Assembly: GCA_036571765.1 (NCBI GenBank)
Contig: BROE01000005.1
Coordinates: 6,741,614 to 6,805,613, forward strand
Direction: 5' to 3'
From: Plecoglossus altivelis
Taxonomy: Eukaryota > Chordata > Actinopteri > Osmeriformes > Plecoglossidae
Length of the DNA: 64,000 nucleotides
A model generated the notes under the pieces. That model was not told where the DNA came from and made no database searches. It saw only the letters and a list, made by a program, of their open reading frames with translations. A program made the position numbers and the translations under genes. Position 1 is the stretch's first letter; each line of letters opens with the position of its first letter. Shown here one piece after another: positions 36,657 to 52,100 of the stretch.

Positions 36657-39600
36657 ATGCACTTTTCTGCAGGCTTCATCGTTACTCTTTTCGTCGCGAT
36701 CTATCAAGGTAAGAAACAATACCGCCATGTTTCAGTTGCTTTAACGTTTAAAATTAAAAATTATTTTGATAATTACTTATTGTTCAAATGAATAATGGCT
36801 CAGGGATATGTACCCCTGTTTTTTGACCATTGTACATTGGACACGTTTAGTCCTTCCATATTCAAAATAGTTATTCAATAGAGAGTTCTATCATCTAATA
36901 GTTATTTAAAAAGTAAGATTTATTGAAAGTGATCGTACCGTGAAACTTAACGATTTTTCAGTTACCTGGCTCATTGTTTTTCATTCACTGTTCAATTTCC
37001 TTGGAATCTCTTGCCAACTGCTGGCGCACATAGGTTACTAAGCAGGTGTAAGCCATGTGGTGCATGTGCCCTCAATTTAGAAGATGTTGTCTGGCAATTT
37101 AATTGAAGCATCAAGGGTTGCTACTGTAGCAACAAAAGTTTCATAAGGAGGTAACGAACTACAAGTATTTGCCCCTGTGCACGAGAAGAGCACAATAAAG
37201 ACAAGGCGTGGTCCGAGGTGCATGATTTAGGGAATGGATGACACGCGCTCTTATGTTGCTTCGCGATTCTGCTGACGAGTCATATAGCTCCGACTAGCAC
37301 CTACACTTTAATCCTGTGATTTATGAGTAATGGAAAGCACGTTTGGGGACACAACCTAGTCTTTAATTTGAAACTATCTCAAATATCTGTTCTAGCTGGG
37401 GGTGGGTGTGTTGTGGGTAGGCTTGGGCAGCTGGTATAAATGTGCTGCTTATTTTGGAATAAATGCTTAACAAAGAATATACGAAACATGTAATACTTGC
37501 TAAGCCAAAAAACATATTACAACATTCACTGTAATTTCCTTCTTTTCATCTTCAAACTACTATGTATGCACCATGTGTTAAACCACTCAGCCCACCCATA
37601 GAAAAGAGCTGCTGCTAGATAGCTCAGAGACCTGTCCTTTGGGACAAGAGAGGGCAGGTTGATCTCACTTAGCTTCCCTCAGACTGACACCTGGTCACAT
37701 GACATTGATGCCTGTCCTGGCGAATAACAGCATGTCTCACCTGTCTCAGGGTAGGGGTGTTTTTATTTGAACTGTGTGAAAAACGTCAAGCCACGTGATA
37801 ATAGGATGTCACATGTTGTAGCTGGGAGTATCTCCATATAGACTTGGACACTTTCGATGCTGTTGCATTGCCAGTTGCCTCAGGGAGGACTGGTAATTTA
37901 TGTTACAGTCCCACTACTCTGTCATGTGATGAGCAAACATGAAGCTGTTGGACAGGAGGGCTGTGGATGGTGAAACCATGTGTTTATGTTTGCTGGTGCT
38001 GCGAAGATCACTTTTGCATGTGGATAGATTATTTATTCATGCTTAAGTTTTACTTTGCAGAACCACTATCAACTGTTATAATTTATCACGGAATTCGATT
38101 AATGTAAATTTCGATGCACTGCGCAAAAGGGCTTCAAAAAAAGCTATCGCTGTTGAAAGGAAGTATTGCCAAAGTAGTTGTAGTAACAATCCTTGCATAT
38201 AAAAACATGAACGTCGCAGTCCTTACTTAGTTTTAGTTGTTTCTCAGCCTAAAACACTTGACGCCCCCCAAGGCCAAGCCTCAGCCAGACCAGTTAGTGC
38301 TGAAAAACAGCACTGGCTAAGAGGCTTTCTGAACAAACAGTATGAAAGGCTGCATCTGGTTCTTGTTCCCTTCACCCCTCCCCCCCTGGTTATCTCCCTG
38401 TTTTTTTGTTGAAAAGACACCATTCAGTGTCACACCTGGTATTATCCATCAGATAAGTGGGGCTCTTCATTTGCTAATGGACTAATCTGCCCTGTGTTCT
38501 CCTGGGGTTCCACCTCTGTTGCATTTGAAATGTATTCAACCTCTTTGGCCACACGTGATAGATTTATGTCATAAGCATTGGCTTAAAGTCTAAAGGACCA
38601 AAATGTAAATGAGGACAATGATGCAAACTTGGGCTGATTTGTATTCTCTGTTTGCATGTGCGCTTTGGGTGTTTGCAGGCCCTATTTGCAGGCCCCATCC
38701 TGCTCAGACACATGTTTCTAGAGTGATCTATATGTTTCTGATAGGTATTTCTGTGACATTTAGTTCCTGTGACCCCCCCCAGGCGAAAATTCAGTGGCTC
38801 CATAATGATAAGGAAACAGGTTTAAAAGTTGATAGGCAATATTATTATTATTATTATTATTTAACTTTCTTAAATATTATAATAGAAATTATTTTATTCC
38901 CCATAATCACAACAATGATAAAATTAAGTTTAAATTAAGTTAATTTGAGTTTCATGAAGTATAGATTGAGCCGTGTGTATCGTTGTGGTTCAACTCGTAT
39001 GGATAGAAGTTTGAAATCATTTTGTGTTGTCAGGAGAAACGTATTAGCGATAACGTCATGGAAACTGACATGATTTATTGAGCCATTTCCGTAATGTTTC
39101 CACATCAGTGCTAATAGTAGAGCAACTGTAGTAGACCACTTAGATCAGGCGATGACTTCATAGATTATTCACCTGAAGAGTAAGATGTGCACTGTCAGCA
39201 CATAAGCATACTAGATTGAATGATTTCTGATTTTGTCTGTTAATGTTCTCACCTCTTTTTCCCTTAATCTGTAACACTGTAACTCAGTTGTTTCCTGGCT
39301 GATTTAAAAAAATGAAAACATCAAGATACGTTTTAATGCTTCTGCACTAACAGAGGATGTCACCGTTGATTATGGTGTTTTCTGTTCATCTAAAAGAGAG
39401 GTTGTCTATGTCAACTGACTAGACACACTCAGCAATAATATATTTGGCTTTTGCCTGGAGGAATTGAAAAGATAAGCATGATAAATGGAATAAGACTCAA
39501 GCAACAGCTTGCAAGAAAAAAAAGCATTTTGTCTTCCTGTTTGAGTAAAGTAGCATTAAGGGAGTCTCCAATACACCATGGTGATTGGCTCTGCCCACTT

Positions 39601-42600
39601 TTAGAGAAAAGCAGGAGATTCATGCTGTGGCTCAGCATAACCGTTGAGATTTTACTCTAATCCCATTCCTATCCATGAAAACTGACAATGCTTTTGTCTA
39701 TAGCATTGTTTTAAACAGTTTAAGAGGGCCTAGGTTGGGGTTTACCTGTATGACAGGCAGTTAAGTCAGATATTACATGTTTTCCATATAGATTCGATTT
39801 TTTGGATGCATTACTTAAGGACTGACAAGGTAGATTTCTTTGATAGAACAATAGCATGAACCTGTGGTGGTTTTAACTCTGAATGGAGATGCCAGAGTTT
39901 CAGGTGCGTCCTCTTCCTGTACCCCCATTTTCTCACAGCAATCAAGTGTCCACAGTCGCCTGCTCTTGCTAGTCACAGTTAAAATGAGGGTCTGTTTACT
40001 ATCCAGTGGGAGGGGCCACAGTTGTATTGTTTCAACTGTTACAAAGAAAGTCCTAACAACAGGAGAGAGGTGGCCACAGTACTTTTCCCTATGCAGAAAT
40101 GTCTCTATTGAAATGCATGAAAGTGCCTTTGGATTCCGTGAAAGTCTTACAGTGCCCTGAAATCGGTCAACCCTTGTTTTGTGACCAAAAAAAGTGAGGC
40201 AGTTTCTCTCCTTTGTCATTCACGCTGCCCCCTGCGTCTGCTGGGTTCTGGTAGGACTCCAGCTGGCTGCATTGTGACGCAGACTGTTTATTTGAAAACA
40301 AATGCATGTATGATCAGGGGGGACTTCTCCAAGCAGCTCCTCCCTTTGTCACAAACATAGAGCAGCATACACCCCTCTGTGAGAGCCATTGACTGTGTGC
40401 CCCACGTCCTCTCACCCCTCGTGTGCGTAACTTTTCCTTGCTAACTGATAGGCACTCCTATGGAAATTCTCAGACAGATTAAGAACACCTTCATGGCCCA
40501 CGCTTAATGAGACAGCCATCTTGGCGGAAATATTCTGACTAAGATGGAAAACTTTTACTTAATTTGATTGGGCCTGTTGTAGCCATCTGTCACTGTGTCG
40601 GTGTGGTAGTTGGAGTCATTCAAATGCTGAGGTTTTTGGAGGAACAGGTCATGGGGTCATGTGTACACGAGGAGGAAGGGGAGTTGTTTGGAAAATCACA
40701 ATGCCTCAAAGCAGTAATAATGCTATTGTTGTGTTCCCTATATTACTGGGAGACAGCAGGATCTCCCACTGACCATCAAAGCCTTAGGGACGCCACCTTC
40801 ATGATTTATACCATCCCTAAAGTCATAATTACTGCTATTTGCATGCGGCAAAGGGGCGGAATCAGTAGCAATGCCATCTGACTTTTTCAGTTTGGTTAAG
40901 AGAAGCCCATTACATTATCTTGCCTTTTGTGTATATAGTGAATTCCACATGTTTATTGGCCCCTCTGAAAGAATGACATGCCACATTGTCTTTTTTGTCA
41001 CAGAATCGGTCTCTGTTAGGTCAGAACCCGCATTGCACTGGTGACTACTCTCCATTCATTCAGATAGTCTGTAACAATTTTTCATCCTTGAAAACTTGGT
41101 GCGTGAAGTGTCTTGGCCCCGGAGGCTGAACGGAAATGTTTTGTGTCAGTGTTTGACCTCCACATCCCCCAGTTTGGCCATTTTAAAAGGCTGGTTCTGT
41201 GTGTGCTGGTGAAGACCCTCGTCTATCCTTTGGAGAATGCTGCACACTGTGACGCCTGAAGCGATCCATGATTACACGCTGCTTCAGATGAACCTGCAGG
41301 ATCCCTTTGCAGAAATGGAGGAGAGCCTTACATTTCCTCCAGAGCAGACGCTGCGTAGAGGCTGAGTGAGATTAAAAGCCTGTCATTGTCACTGGCCTAG
41401 TATTTGCTGTTGTAAAATATCGAGTCCCTCTCTCTAACATACACAACAAATATGCATTCGGCACCTCAGAAGTAACGTGGATGACCCAAAAAATGTTCCT
41501 CAATACATTTCAAACACACGCTATGTTGTGACTCGTGCTATGGTTCCTGTTGTTAGGGAGAGGTTAAGGGTTCTCTCAAAAGATGCTATTTTCTATGTTT
41601 TCAGATATCATAGGTATCATGTTGTGGAGCCTAGATCTGTAACAATCATAGGTAATTTGATTTAGCATTGGTAAAGAAATTGTTACTAAAGTACATATAT
41701 TATGTGTCTTCGGTCAGAGTCACATTGTCCTTGGGCAATTTTTCCTTAGTGTATCTCAGAAGGGTTGCAGCCTAGTCCGTTTGTCTATGTACTGTGTGAA
41801 TTACCTAACAGTTCCAGGTGGACAATCCAAACAAATGAGTGGGATTGAAGCACTTAGCTTTTGCAACAACCAATCCAGACAAGCTAAATAGAATGTAAAC
41901 TCAGACATCCTCAAATTAAAGATAAAGTCTTTATTTATTAAGATGTGTTACAGTAAGCAAAGGCATCACCAGCAACAGCATGTTGAGCTTTTGTATTCAA
42001 TGAAGTGAAATTGCCCTTTTGCATGGTTAAATATACTGTGGTTTTATGTACTGTTCTCCTCAGGTTAAAGACTAGAAATTCCATTAGGGTTTTCGTTGTT
42101 GACAGCAATGTTGCATTTTATAATGGTGAGGAGTTTTCAAGCAGGCCTGTGTTCCTGCCAAGACTTTCTACGTATGTTACCACCCTTTTTGTGGCTCTTC
42201 TCTTTGGTGGCACAGAATCTGAAAGGCTGCATTCTATCCGCTGAGTTCTTTTAATAAATGTCAACAACTAGTCAACAAATCTATTGGGTGTGTTGTTCAG
42301 TCTTTTAAACGGTTCGGGGAACGTTGAATGACATTAAAGAAGGGTTTTTATAAAATGAACTAGAATCACTGTTGTTTTCCATGTTCTTGTGTTTCGACTT
42401 GCATTCACAAGAATTTTGTCAGTCTGGAAATGATTTTTCAAATTGTTCTGACACCAAACAAATTCAGTAGGCAATAATATAGCTAGCAATCATGTGCTGC
42501 AATGTGAAATATTTCAATCAACCGCTCAGGCATTTAAGTGGCACCAAAATTAGGCGCCCGAAATCTGCGTTCTGATTCGGTCCAGTACATACTGGTCATA

Positions 42601-45600
42601 TAGGTACTGGTGCCATATTAACACCTGGCTTCAGTACCCAACCCTATTTGTTATACAAACAACAGCAATGGTTAGGATGAGGCATGTCCTCTCCTTATAT
42701 ACTGACATGTTATGTAGACAAGCCATGTCGAAATCTTCAGTAAGACATTTTTGAAGGTAGAATACACAGCATCAAGCATGAAGTCAGATAGGTATCTTTA
42801 GTCTGGGATTATGTGAATAAGGCATCCCCACTTTTCCATTGTGAAATCTGAAGATTACCTCTCCCACCTCCAGGACCAGCTATTGTGTTTGTTTTGCCAT
42901 AAACATACGCGACACTATGCGATGCATCACACTAGTGAGCACCGCAGCCTCTGTCAGCCATTACATGCACTTGTAACCACACAGTAATGCCTCCAGATGG
43001 ATTTTCGAGTAATTGGATCACATTGTGACATTGCGGTGCAAGGCAGTACTCTCTTCACAAAATACATTTCTCATAGATGAGATCTTGTCCCCCCATAGAA
43101 AATAACTGTGCATGTTAGCTGTGTCTATGTAAAAAGTATTGTTCCACAGGTTTCTTATTCTTTTTCAAATGGGACTTGCCTGGTCTAATGTCTCTCCAGG
43201 TTGCAGAGAACTGGTTTATGTTGTGGGAAATCTGCTGAAATATGAGTTTTCCCGAAAGCTGTCTTATCAACTAATTATTTGAAAGTTGTTGAGCAACGTG
43301 TCTTTCTGCTACCAGTGTCAAGACAGCTCACTATCAGTGGTATCTATAAAGCCCTGTTCAAAGACTGTGGTCGGAAACACAGCGCAGACAGGCAGGAGGG
43401 GGATTCTAGTGAAAGACACGTGGCGCCAGCATAGATGCTTTCAAGCACTTATGTTGATATATGGCTGCTCCTCTCAATGGCAAGAGAAAATGTAATGGCC
43501 ATTGAGTCATCTGTAGAAGCTAATGAGAATATGTTATGGCCCGGATATAAATGGTCCACCCAAGGCAAATGGGACACAGAAATTAAAGTGAGATTTGCTG
43601 TTGAATTTCAGAGATGAAAAGGAAGAATTGTTCTATTTGTTGTGGCATGACGATTCAAATACCTGATATATTTGAAAATGTCCAATCCAGTGTTTCTCTA
43701 AAAGGTGAAAAGCCCTCTTGAGTTCTAGACCAGACTGCTTGGTGAGTTGTGATTTAAAGCAACAGCGCATCATTTTCTTACAGAAAACCTTTTTCAAGAT
43801 GGGACTTTCAGGAGTGAACTTGATTTTAAAAAGTTACACGTCAGTTGTTTATCAACTTGATAAATTCCCAATAGAAAATTATGTATTCAATTATCTTTCA
43901 GGAGAATGTAGACTACAGCACTGGGTGATAATTTAGGATGATCAAATAACATTATGGTAGGCACAAAGTTAATTTTCTTACTGTTTCCCAAGGGGAAACA
44001 GCCTTGCATTTCATAATTGACAGATGAAAGCTTACTTGGTTTGAAAATCACATCAGCATATTTTGATTATACTTGGAGAGAAAACCAACAGGTAAGCTTA
44101 ATGATCCTGCTCACAAGAGAGTTTTTCTATCAATTTTTCTATTGTAAATGTAATAAGCAGTCCTTAATATTTGAGGCGATTCAGCAAGCAACAATGCTAC
44201 AACTACTGTAAATACTGACTCCAGTAGGTTACACCCTTTCAATCACACAAAGTTTTCATTTCTGTCAAGCCTCCGTCTTTCTCTGCTGTTTCTGTGTATC
44301 CCTTGGATTTCTTAAGTCTTTGGATTTAGGCTCTTTGGTGACTTTGGGGGCAGCAGACTGGACCTGTGGCAGCGCATCTCAGGAGACCAGAATGGCTGGT
44401 TGGGATTTGGGGTGGTGGGGGTGGGGGGTGAAGAGATTATACCTCAACAGACTTTCTTTTGAGAAAGTCAGGTCCTCATGCAAAGCCTCTGACAGGTAGG
44501 GCCAGCACAGGTCATCAGTGATGGACGTTTTTCACACCTGCCCCAGGTGAGTGACCTCCACACACAGACCTCAGAGAACAGAGGGATCTATCTTTCAACC
44601 GCGTATCTGCTAGCATAACATGCTCCCCTCTGACCTCATGCACTCAGACAACCCTTTTAGCTGTTGTTTTCTTTTTAGCAGTGACTAAACTGGTGTTACT
44701 CACATAGCTAGGCTATGCATTTGTTTTTGGCAACAGCGGTAGCGAGAGCTCTATAGTCTACAAGAGGCACTTGGAGGGAACCAGCCTGGCTCTCATTGGA
44801 TTAAATTAAAAATTAACTAGAAGTGTGATTGGCTCTTGTTGTAAATCCCCTCGCATGACAGTGGTGAGGTGGTGAGTTTCTGCTCTTTGACCTTTCACAG
44901 CAGTCAATCATAAGATGTGTCTGTTTTGGTCAAAGCATGTAAAGGCACACAGGCAGGATGCCCACAGTGGCATTAAATCTTCCTCCTGCACATTATCTGC
45001 ATTCCTTCTTTTCCTTCAGCTGTCTGGCTTGTGTTGCCTTTGGAGGGGCTTAGGCCCCCCAGTGTTGGAGTCAGATTGTGAAGCAGGGCATAAATTCAGA
45101 CCATGATGCACTCTTAATACCAACCAGGCTGCTAGCCTTATTGGAATGGGAGAGGAAGGACTGGTGTGTTTCACTGAAGGGTTAGAAGGCCAACTAAGTC
45201 ATTAGTCGATACACAACACAGGCCACTACTTACGCTGGTAATGGGGAGGGATCATGTCCTGCCAGTGTGGTTACTGGAAATGAAAGGCAGAATGCAGGCG
45301 GACAAACTAATGTTTCAGCCCATTTACAGCATAATTAAACATATATTACTGATACCGCAAAATAGTCCATGCATTCACTCCAGCCCCATAAATTTGAATA
45401 TGGCTCTGCAGAGGGGATCCACACATTAATCATTCATTTTGCATCGAGGAAACGTCAACTCTAGCTTCCTACAACGTCTCACAAAGCACTTTGAGATCAA
45501 TAGCAGTTGTTTTGTTTAGCCTCCACTCAGAGCCTCGGGGCTCATCATGAACGCCACCTCCTCTCTTCATCTGCTCGGAGGCGTTGGCTGCAGGTGAGCA

Positions 45601-48600
45601 CTTGGCCCTCAACAGAGGTATGTTATGACACCATCTTTGATGGGTATCTACCGGCATTGCCTGCAACCATATACAGATGGTGTAAATACAAGGGCCCCTT
45701 CAAGCACCTATGGAATGCAGATGTTCAAAAGCACAGGTACTAGGGGAGTTGGGGGTGGGGGGCTTGCGGGGTTTGGAAGTAGAGATTTTTGGGTAGGAGA
45801 GGGGGAGGGATTTTTTTCTCCCCGACAGTGAGACATAGTTTTAGGATTGCGGTCTCCCATTAAAGACTTGCAGCAGTTGTGAGGTCTTTCCTTCTCCGTG
45901 ATTTAATTAAACACACTTGTAATAGCTGTCCACCATGGACGTACGTAAACATTTTTGGGCTGACTGTACAACCAACAGAGAGAGCTATAAAACTGTACTT
46001 ACTTTATATCACGGCCAGTTCATAAATTTCATTTTTTATGAAACCCCCTCAGAAAAGGAAGGTCACAGTAAATAAATATAGAAAGTGTAACTATTTTTTT
46101 TTGGACTGGGAATACAATGAATTACGAATGATCCATTCAATTTATTATTGTAAATTAAAATAAAGCTAGCACGTTTAATGAAACCGCATCCTAATAACGG
46201 CTTTCCCATCATTAAAAGTTCCATTAGTCCTCCCATACTATTGTGTGTACGCGTTTTTTTTTAAAGCAACATAACAGTACACTGAGTGAATCCATAATAT
46301 ACATAACCCACAGAAGGCAGTGAGGTAATCTGGGCTTCTGCAGCAGCAGCCGAATGAAGTCATTGCCAAAACCCAGAACCAGTGAATTAGATTTGGAGTT
46401 AATGGACCACAGGAGAAGTGGCGTGGCGGGCTTTTGTTAATGGCTGATGTTGGGTTTAATAGCCAATCATTAATGAGTGAAGCAGCTGTATCTGCGGGGT
46501 CAAGTCTGTGAGTCTTCCTGTGGTCTTCCTCCTTGTCTGCCGGTAGCAGACGTCCCTTAACCCCTCCCCCCTTGGAGGTCCTCTGCATCCTTCCAATACA
46601 TAATTCACAGCATAATGGGTATGATTTTAGAGTGCACTTATATACTAAACTAACAGCAGGATGCTGGCTGAAAGCTGTGTCGTTACCCTACAGTAGCTGT
46701 CTGTCCACAGCAGTAATTTATGTAGTTTTTAAAAAGGTTTTTAGCAGTCTTGTGTGTTTGAGTGCACACAGGACAACATATAAAAGACTAATGAGACCAC
46801 AAGATCGATTCCAAGCTTGTGTCATGGTGAAAGCCTTCATACACCCATCACTTCAGGTAATGTGCTTTGTCCTTTCCTATGACTCATTCGTATTGCTCAC
46901 ATTTCTGTTCATGTTCATAACAAAATTCATTCCTAGCAAACACCATCCCCTGGTATCAAGTCGGAATATTTTTAATTAAACATCTTCAGTCAATTGAAAG
47001 TTAGAGAGATTAGATTGTGTCCCTTGATGTAGCTGTTAGCAAATTTCAAGCAACCCCAATTTATGGACCAGATGGTACATAGATCATTACAAAACAGTAT
47101 AAAAAGTTTTTTGAAAATATTGGTTTTCTGTTTTCCTTTCACTGAAATCTATATTGAAGTTTGTTGAAATTTCTAGTTGGCAGTAACGTTCTGTCATCAA
47201 CTTCAGAGCTTGAACGGTTTTGAGCAGGAGCACAGTGCAAATTCCTTGTCTATTTATATTCTCTGGAACTACGTTGTGTGGGAGCACTACTCTCAGGGGA
47301 AAGCAGGCGGAGGAAAATGAGGCACCTGTTCACAAACAATGCACAGACGACTGGGTAATTTGTTTGCCTCACCTGGTGATTGCTGAGGGCTCAAACAAGA
47401 TGGGAGGAGGTGCTTTCATATTGTCTACGTCTGTGTGTTTGCTTTCTGAAAGGAACTAGGATGTAAAAACATTTTTTCAAAAGGTTTTCATGACATGGGC
47501 CGCTGCCTGGTGATAATTTTTCAATTTGCTGGTTTGGATTTTGCTGATAAAATTGCTGTCTCTGAGACTATTGCTCAAAAGATGAAATGTACTTTTGAGT
47601 AAACAATTCTACCAGGTTACTATTCTCCTGCTCCATACTATCTGTTCTTTGTTTCTTCACAACCCCAAAATCCGGGAAACAGTCACCCGATACTGTCTAG
47701 TGGCAAGCCTACACAGGTATTAGGCTCCATTCAGGAACTTCCTGTGAAGTGAAGACAGCGTCTTAGTCGTCACACATGGACGGGCACCTCACAGGTGGTA
47801 CTCCAGACAATGTCTGAGCCCTGAGCCACGCCCATGACTTGCCCAGTCTATAGGTGATCAAAGTATATGTACAAAGTCAACTAGACTTAAATGTGTGAGG
47901 GTTTTTTTTATCAAGAAGTAGCACTCTAGGACCAGCGAAACGAGTTAAATACAAGTTGCATCCAGAACTAATTGAATTAGTCACGGATATCATAATGACT
48001 CAGCCATGCAGGAGCTCCCTTCTTGATGGATTTATCTGGCCGTATTTGCGTAAAAGCCAGTGTACCAAGTAGATAAAATGATTTTGCACTCTGAACTTTG
48101 ACGTACCAACGTCAATTATGAAGCTTCCCAATCCAAAAATGTCATGAACATAACCACAACCCCATGAACGTTGGCCCGTATCAATGAGAGAAAGACAGCT
48201 TCGATCAGTCTCTGTTCATGTGGTGCTCAGTGATCATTTGCAGAATACTGGGAATTGAGACAGGAAGGGGGTAAGACGATAGAATTCATCACTGAGCTTA
48301 AATGTGGCTTCCCCACTGAAAGAATTGTTTGTGATGAGAATGGTGTGTGTGCGTGTGTGTTTGTGAGTTGTCAGTCATTCATCTGACAGGAAGATTACAC
48401 CCTTCCCATTGCAGAAAGATTGAGAGAAACAGCTAGAGTCGGTTGGTTTGCAGGGTAAGGGGGAGGGTCTCAAACCTGTTCAGCTGGTTGCTTTGTTCAG
48501 GAGAACGTGTCTGAAGCATAGACATGGACAGTATGTGAAATGCTGAGGTGCCTTTTGCAAATTCCCTGAAGTTTGACTTGAAAGGCATGCTTTGAAACAT

Positions 48601-49108
48601 CTAAACACTGATATTCAATCAATCTAACAATGGAAGTTAGCATCCTGTCTGACTGGGCTATCAACAACAAACGTTCAGGATGCATATCAACAGTTAGTCA
48701 AACATATTAGTTAATAAGAAAACAGAACCGTATGTATTTATACTAAGCCAGTTCTAAAACTACTGAAAGTTTGATGGTGTTGATATACATTCTAGAGATG
48801 GCAAATCAAAATTCTGAGATTGTTTAATAATTCAATAAAAGTTGGCATGGAAAAAACAAAATGTCATGCAGAGTTAAGTTCGCTCTGATTTGTGCAGTAC
48901 TGTTCACTCTTGGAGTCTGGCCTTTCCCCCAAAACACTATTGATTTAGCTGGAGTGGTTCTGCTTGCTGCATGTGGAAAGCCTTCACTGTGTAGCCTTTG
49001 TCGGCATGCACCATGGGATCACCATTCTCTGCACTGGCTTCCGTTTCAGCACTTAATAAGTTTGAGCTTATTTTTTGATCTCTCCTGAAGAGAGTGGGGA
49101 GGCATGAA

Positions 49109-49139
<31 letters not shown>

Positions 49140-52100
49140 TGGGGGTGGTGGCTGATTTCCCTTGTGAGAGTGTATCTGAGCTGTCCTCAGCTGTCTCTCC
49201 TTAGGGAGAGAGCCACCTTAATCAGGAACATGAAAGTATCTCCTGTGGTGCTGCTGTTTCTCCCTCTCTGTCCTTTATTTGATTTTCCATTGCCATCCTA
49301 TCTTGTTGAAAACTCCTTTACTTTCAACCTGAGGATCTGACTTGCGAAGAGCTAATTAATTTACGTCAAACCTGGCTATCTGAACTGTTCAAGGCTTCAG
49401 TGAACTGCAGTGATACAGTTAAGCTACAGGTCAGAGTTTGAGTGTGATACTTGAAATTGAATTATTATTATCAATTATTATAAGTATGTGTATCAATATA
49501 TTAATATAAATTGCTGTACTATATGACCACAGCCATTCGATTTTGCCTCGCAGAGATGGGGTGTGAATGTTAGCATTTGAACAGGCTGCTTCTTTAGTCT
49601 ATGACCCACATTGTGTCACGTCGGTCATCTTGTTGCTGGCAGAGGATTACCTTATCTCAACAGGCAGTAGGAGCTTGGTCCCTTTGTAATTCTACATGTA
49701 CGATTAGTTCTCATTGTGTCACATTGTAGTCAGGAGAGATAAAGACTTTCTTGAACACAAACTCATTTGAAGTTTTTACAGCTTCGCTTAACTGTTCAAA
49801 GTAGCTATTTTAACATGAAGCATTCGAATGTCTGTTTTACTTCTAGATGATAGCTTTACAACGTGCTTCTTTTTCACTTTCTATAAACACCATTTGCACC
49901 AGTTGCTTTGAATAAAAGGGTCGCTAATGGAATTAAATGTGGATGTTTCAAATGTATTCTTAATGTGCTTTTCTTTCATAAGGTAGCTACATGACTTTGG
50001 TAGTCACATCTGACACATCACTTCTAGACCACCTTATTCGACCAGCAGTTTGTGTGGTTGAGTAAGAGATAAAACTCCTATTGAGGAAAAACATTTCCAA
50101 ACAACAAACTTTGCATTACTATTAGAATGAATGTGCATATTCTGGATACAGGTGGTGAGTTGTCCTACTGACCTGATCTTAGTGAAAGTAATGGTAACCA
50201 TGGTAAAGCCATTTACTCCCATTCAAAGAGGGATTCAAATTTGGGTTACAGGAAGCACATGAATACACGCTGTGTGCCTTTTCTCAGACAACGATTTCTT
50301 CACTATAAGAAAGAAAAAAACTTCAGGACAAATGTAATGACATACTGTGCAGCTCCTGCTTTGTGTATGTAAAGCTTGCTCAAGTCTTTACAAATATAGA
50401 TTTTTACATATAAAAATCTGAGGCTTTGTTTCTTTATAGTTTCCTGTAGACGTTTTGTTGCTTTGTTCTGTTGTATGACTGTTTCACAACCCCATGACAC
50501 TCGCTTCTGAGTGCAGTTATAATAGTTTTAAGAGAACAACCTGTGTCATTTCCCCCTCCCACCCTTGCCCTAGCCTCAACCTGAACCCTGAAAGACTGAA
50601 ATTATGTCTTTTTATGGCAAGCTGAGCTACACCAAGTCGTCAGTTGCACCATGACGACCTCTCCTTCCCTCCTGTTATCTGAGTTTACCACTCCCTTCAG
50701 GGAGATACCTCTGTCCCCACTCCTCCTCTCTCCCTCTTTTCCCTTCTCTATCTTACCTTTTTCCGCATTGCCCCTCCCTCTCACGCTGGACTTTATCACC
50801 ATGGAAACGTTGAGATTTGTTGACATTTTGCAAGCTGCGTACACAAGACATAATGCCTTTGACAAATTTAATGTCCGCAAATGAACAATTACAAGGAAGT
50901 TTTTACTTTTAATGGCCTGGTGTATCAAGCTGTGTTGTTAATCTAATTTCTGATATCTAAACATAAATACATATATTTGGTCTTTCTTGTCTTCCCTTAG
51001 TGAGTGGTCAGAGCAAAGTTATTGGCCTGTATGGAACCACCATTGTTGTTCCGTGCAGTGACCAAAGTGCAAATACAAAGGATCTGTTCATGACTAAATG
51101 GAAATACGTAAGTTAACACTGTATTTTTTTTCTAATGTATTTGTTTATTGATGAAATGGGGCTGAGTACCACATATGTGAGCATGACCTGTCAGCAAGCA
51201 CACACAAGCAAACGTGTTCTGCAGAAATGTTTATGATTGAACTGTCCTTATCAAGAACATCAATAGTTTAGATTGTGTATTTATAGCAACACGTTATAAA
51301 GCTGCTAAAGATTTAAACTGAGTATATTTAGTCACTTTTAACTGATAATATAGTAGTAGAAGTGGGGCTTCATCATCAATATAATATCATATAAATAATC
51401 AGAACCATAATGATCAAATTACCTAACTGAATTCATCCTATCTAGGATAAGGCAGATGGAACTCCTGGAGACCTGCTGGTTAAGAAGACTGGCCAAAACA
51501 TGTCCATCATTGCCACAGATGACTACAAGGACCGCGTGAGCATGGCCCAAAACTCCAGCCTACTCATCTCTGATGCAACACTGGCTGACCAGAAGACCTT
51601 CACCTGCATGGTGGTGGCAGAAAATGACATTACAGAATACCCGATGCTAGTTGTCATCCTGAGTGAGTACAGGGATCAAAAGTTGGTATTAAGTGAAATG
51701 GAGGAACCATAGAGATTAACGCTGTTTTTCACTTCCACTGACAGAAGTGCTGCATTGTACCAGGGTGTATTTGATACGAGATGTGCTGACATGCTGTGTT
51801 CTGTGTTTCTGTGTTTTACAGAGGCTCCCTCCAAACTGGAAATCTCTGGCCAAGTTGAGGAGCTAGAGATTGGCAAACTCACCACGGTAGGGGTTATAAT
51901 GATATGCATTGCTTATACCTACATTATTTTAAGCAGCATTATCAGGGGAGATCCCTCACTGGAGATGAAGTATCTGGAGGCGTACTAAAGAAAGACACTT
52001 CTAGGAGGATGAGGTCTTTGAAGTAATGCTTCTGAATTAGTAAACAGCAGAGCCTCCTCCAATTAAAGGACCCAAAGGGTCCAAGATAGGGTTTTAAAAT

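Larger units (their letters stand above)
36709..51000 (+). other. alcam: alcam intron 1, 14.3 kb, no gene inside
   Basis: It runs from the donor GTAAGA at 36709 to the acceptor CTTCCCTTAG ending at 51000. I found no further exon or host gene. It contains an (ATT)n run (38840-38861), a (GT)n run (49109-49139), a probable DNA-transposon fragment (42530-42644) and two stretches with the look of conserved non-coding sequence. Open frames up to 148 codons are unsupported. Confidence 0.75.

Noticed and set aside
39815..40219. 134-codon minus-strand frame in alcam intron 1
   Set aside because: No recognisable protein family, and no repeat termini that would make it a transposase fragment.
46533..46979. 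148-codon plus-strand frame in alcam intron 1
   Set aside because: No motif; the translation resembles random sequence and overlaps a possible non-coding conserved block.
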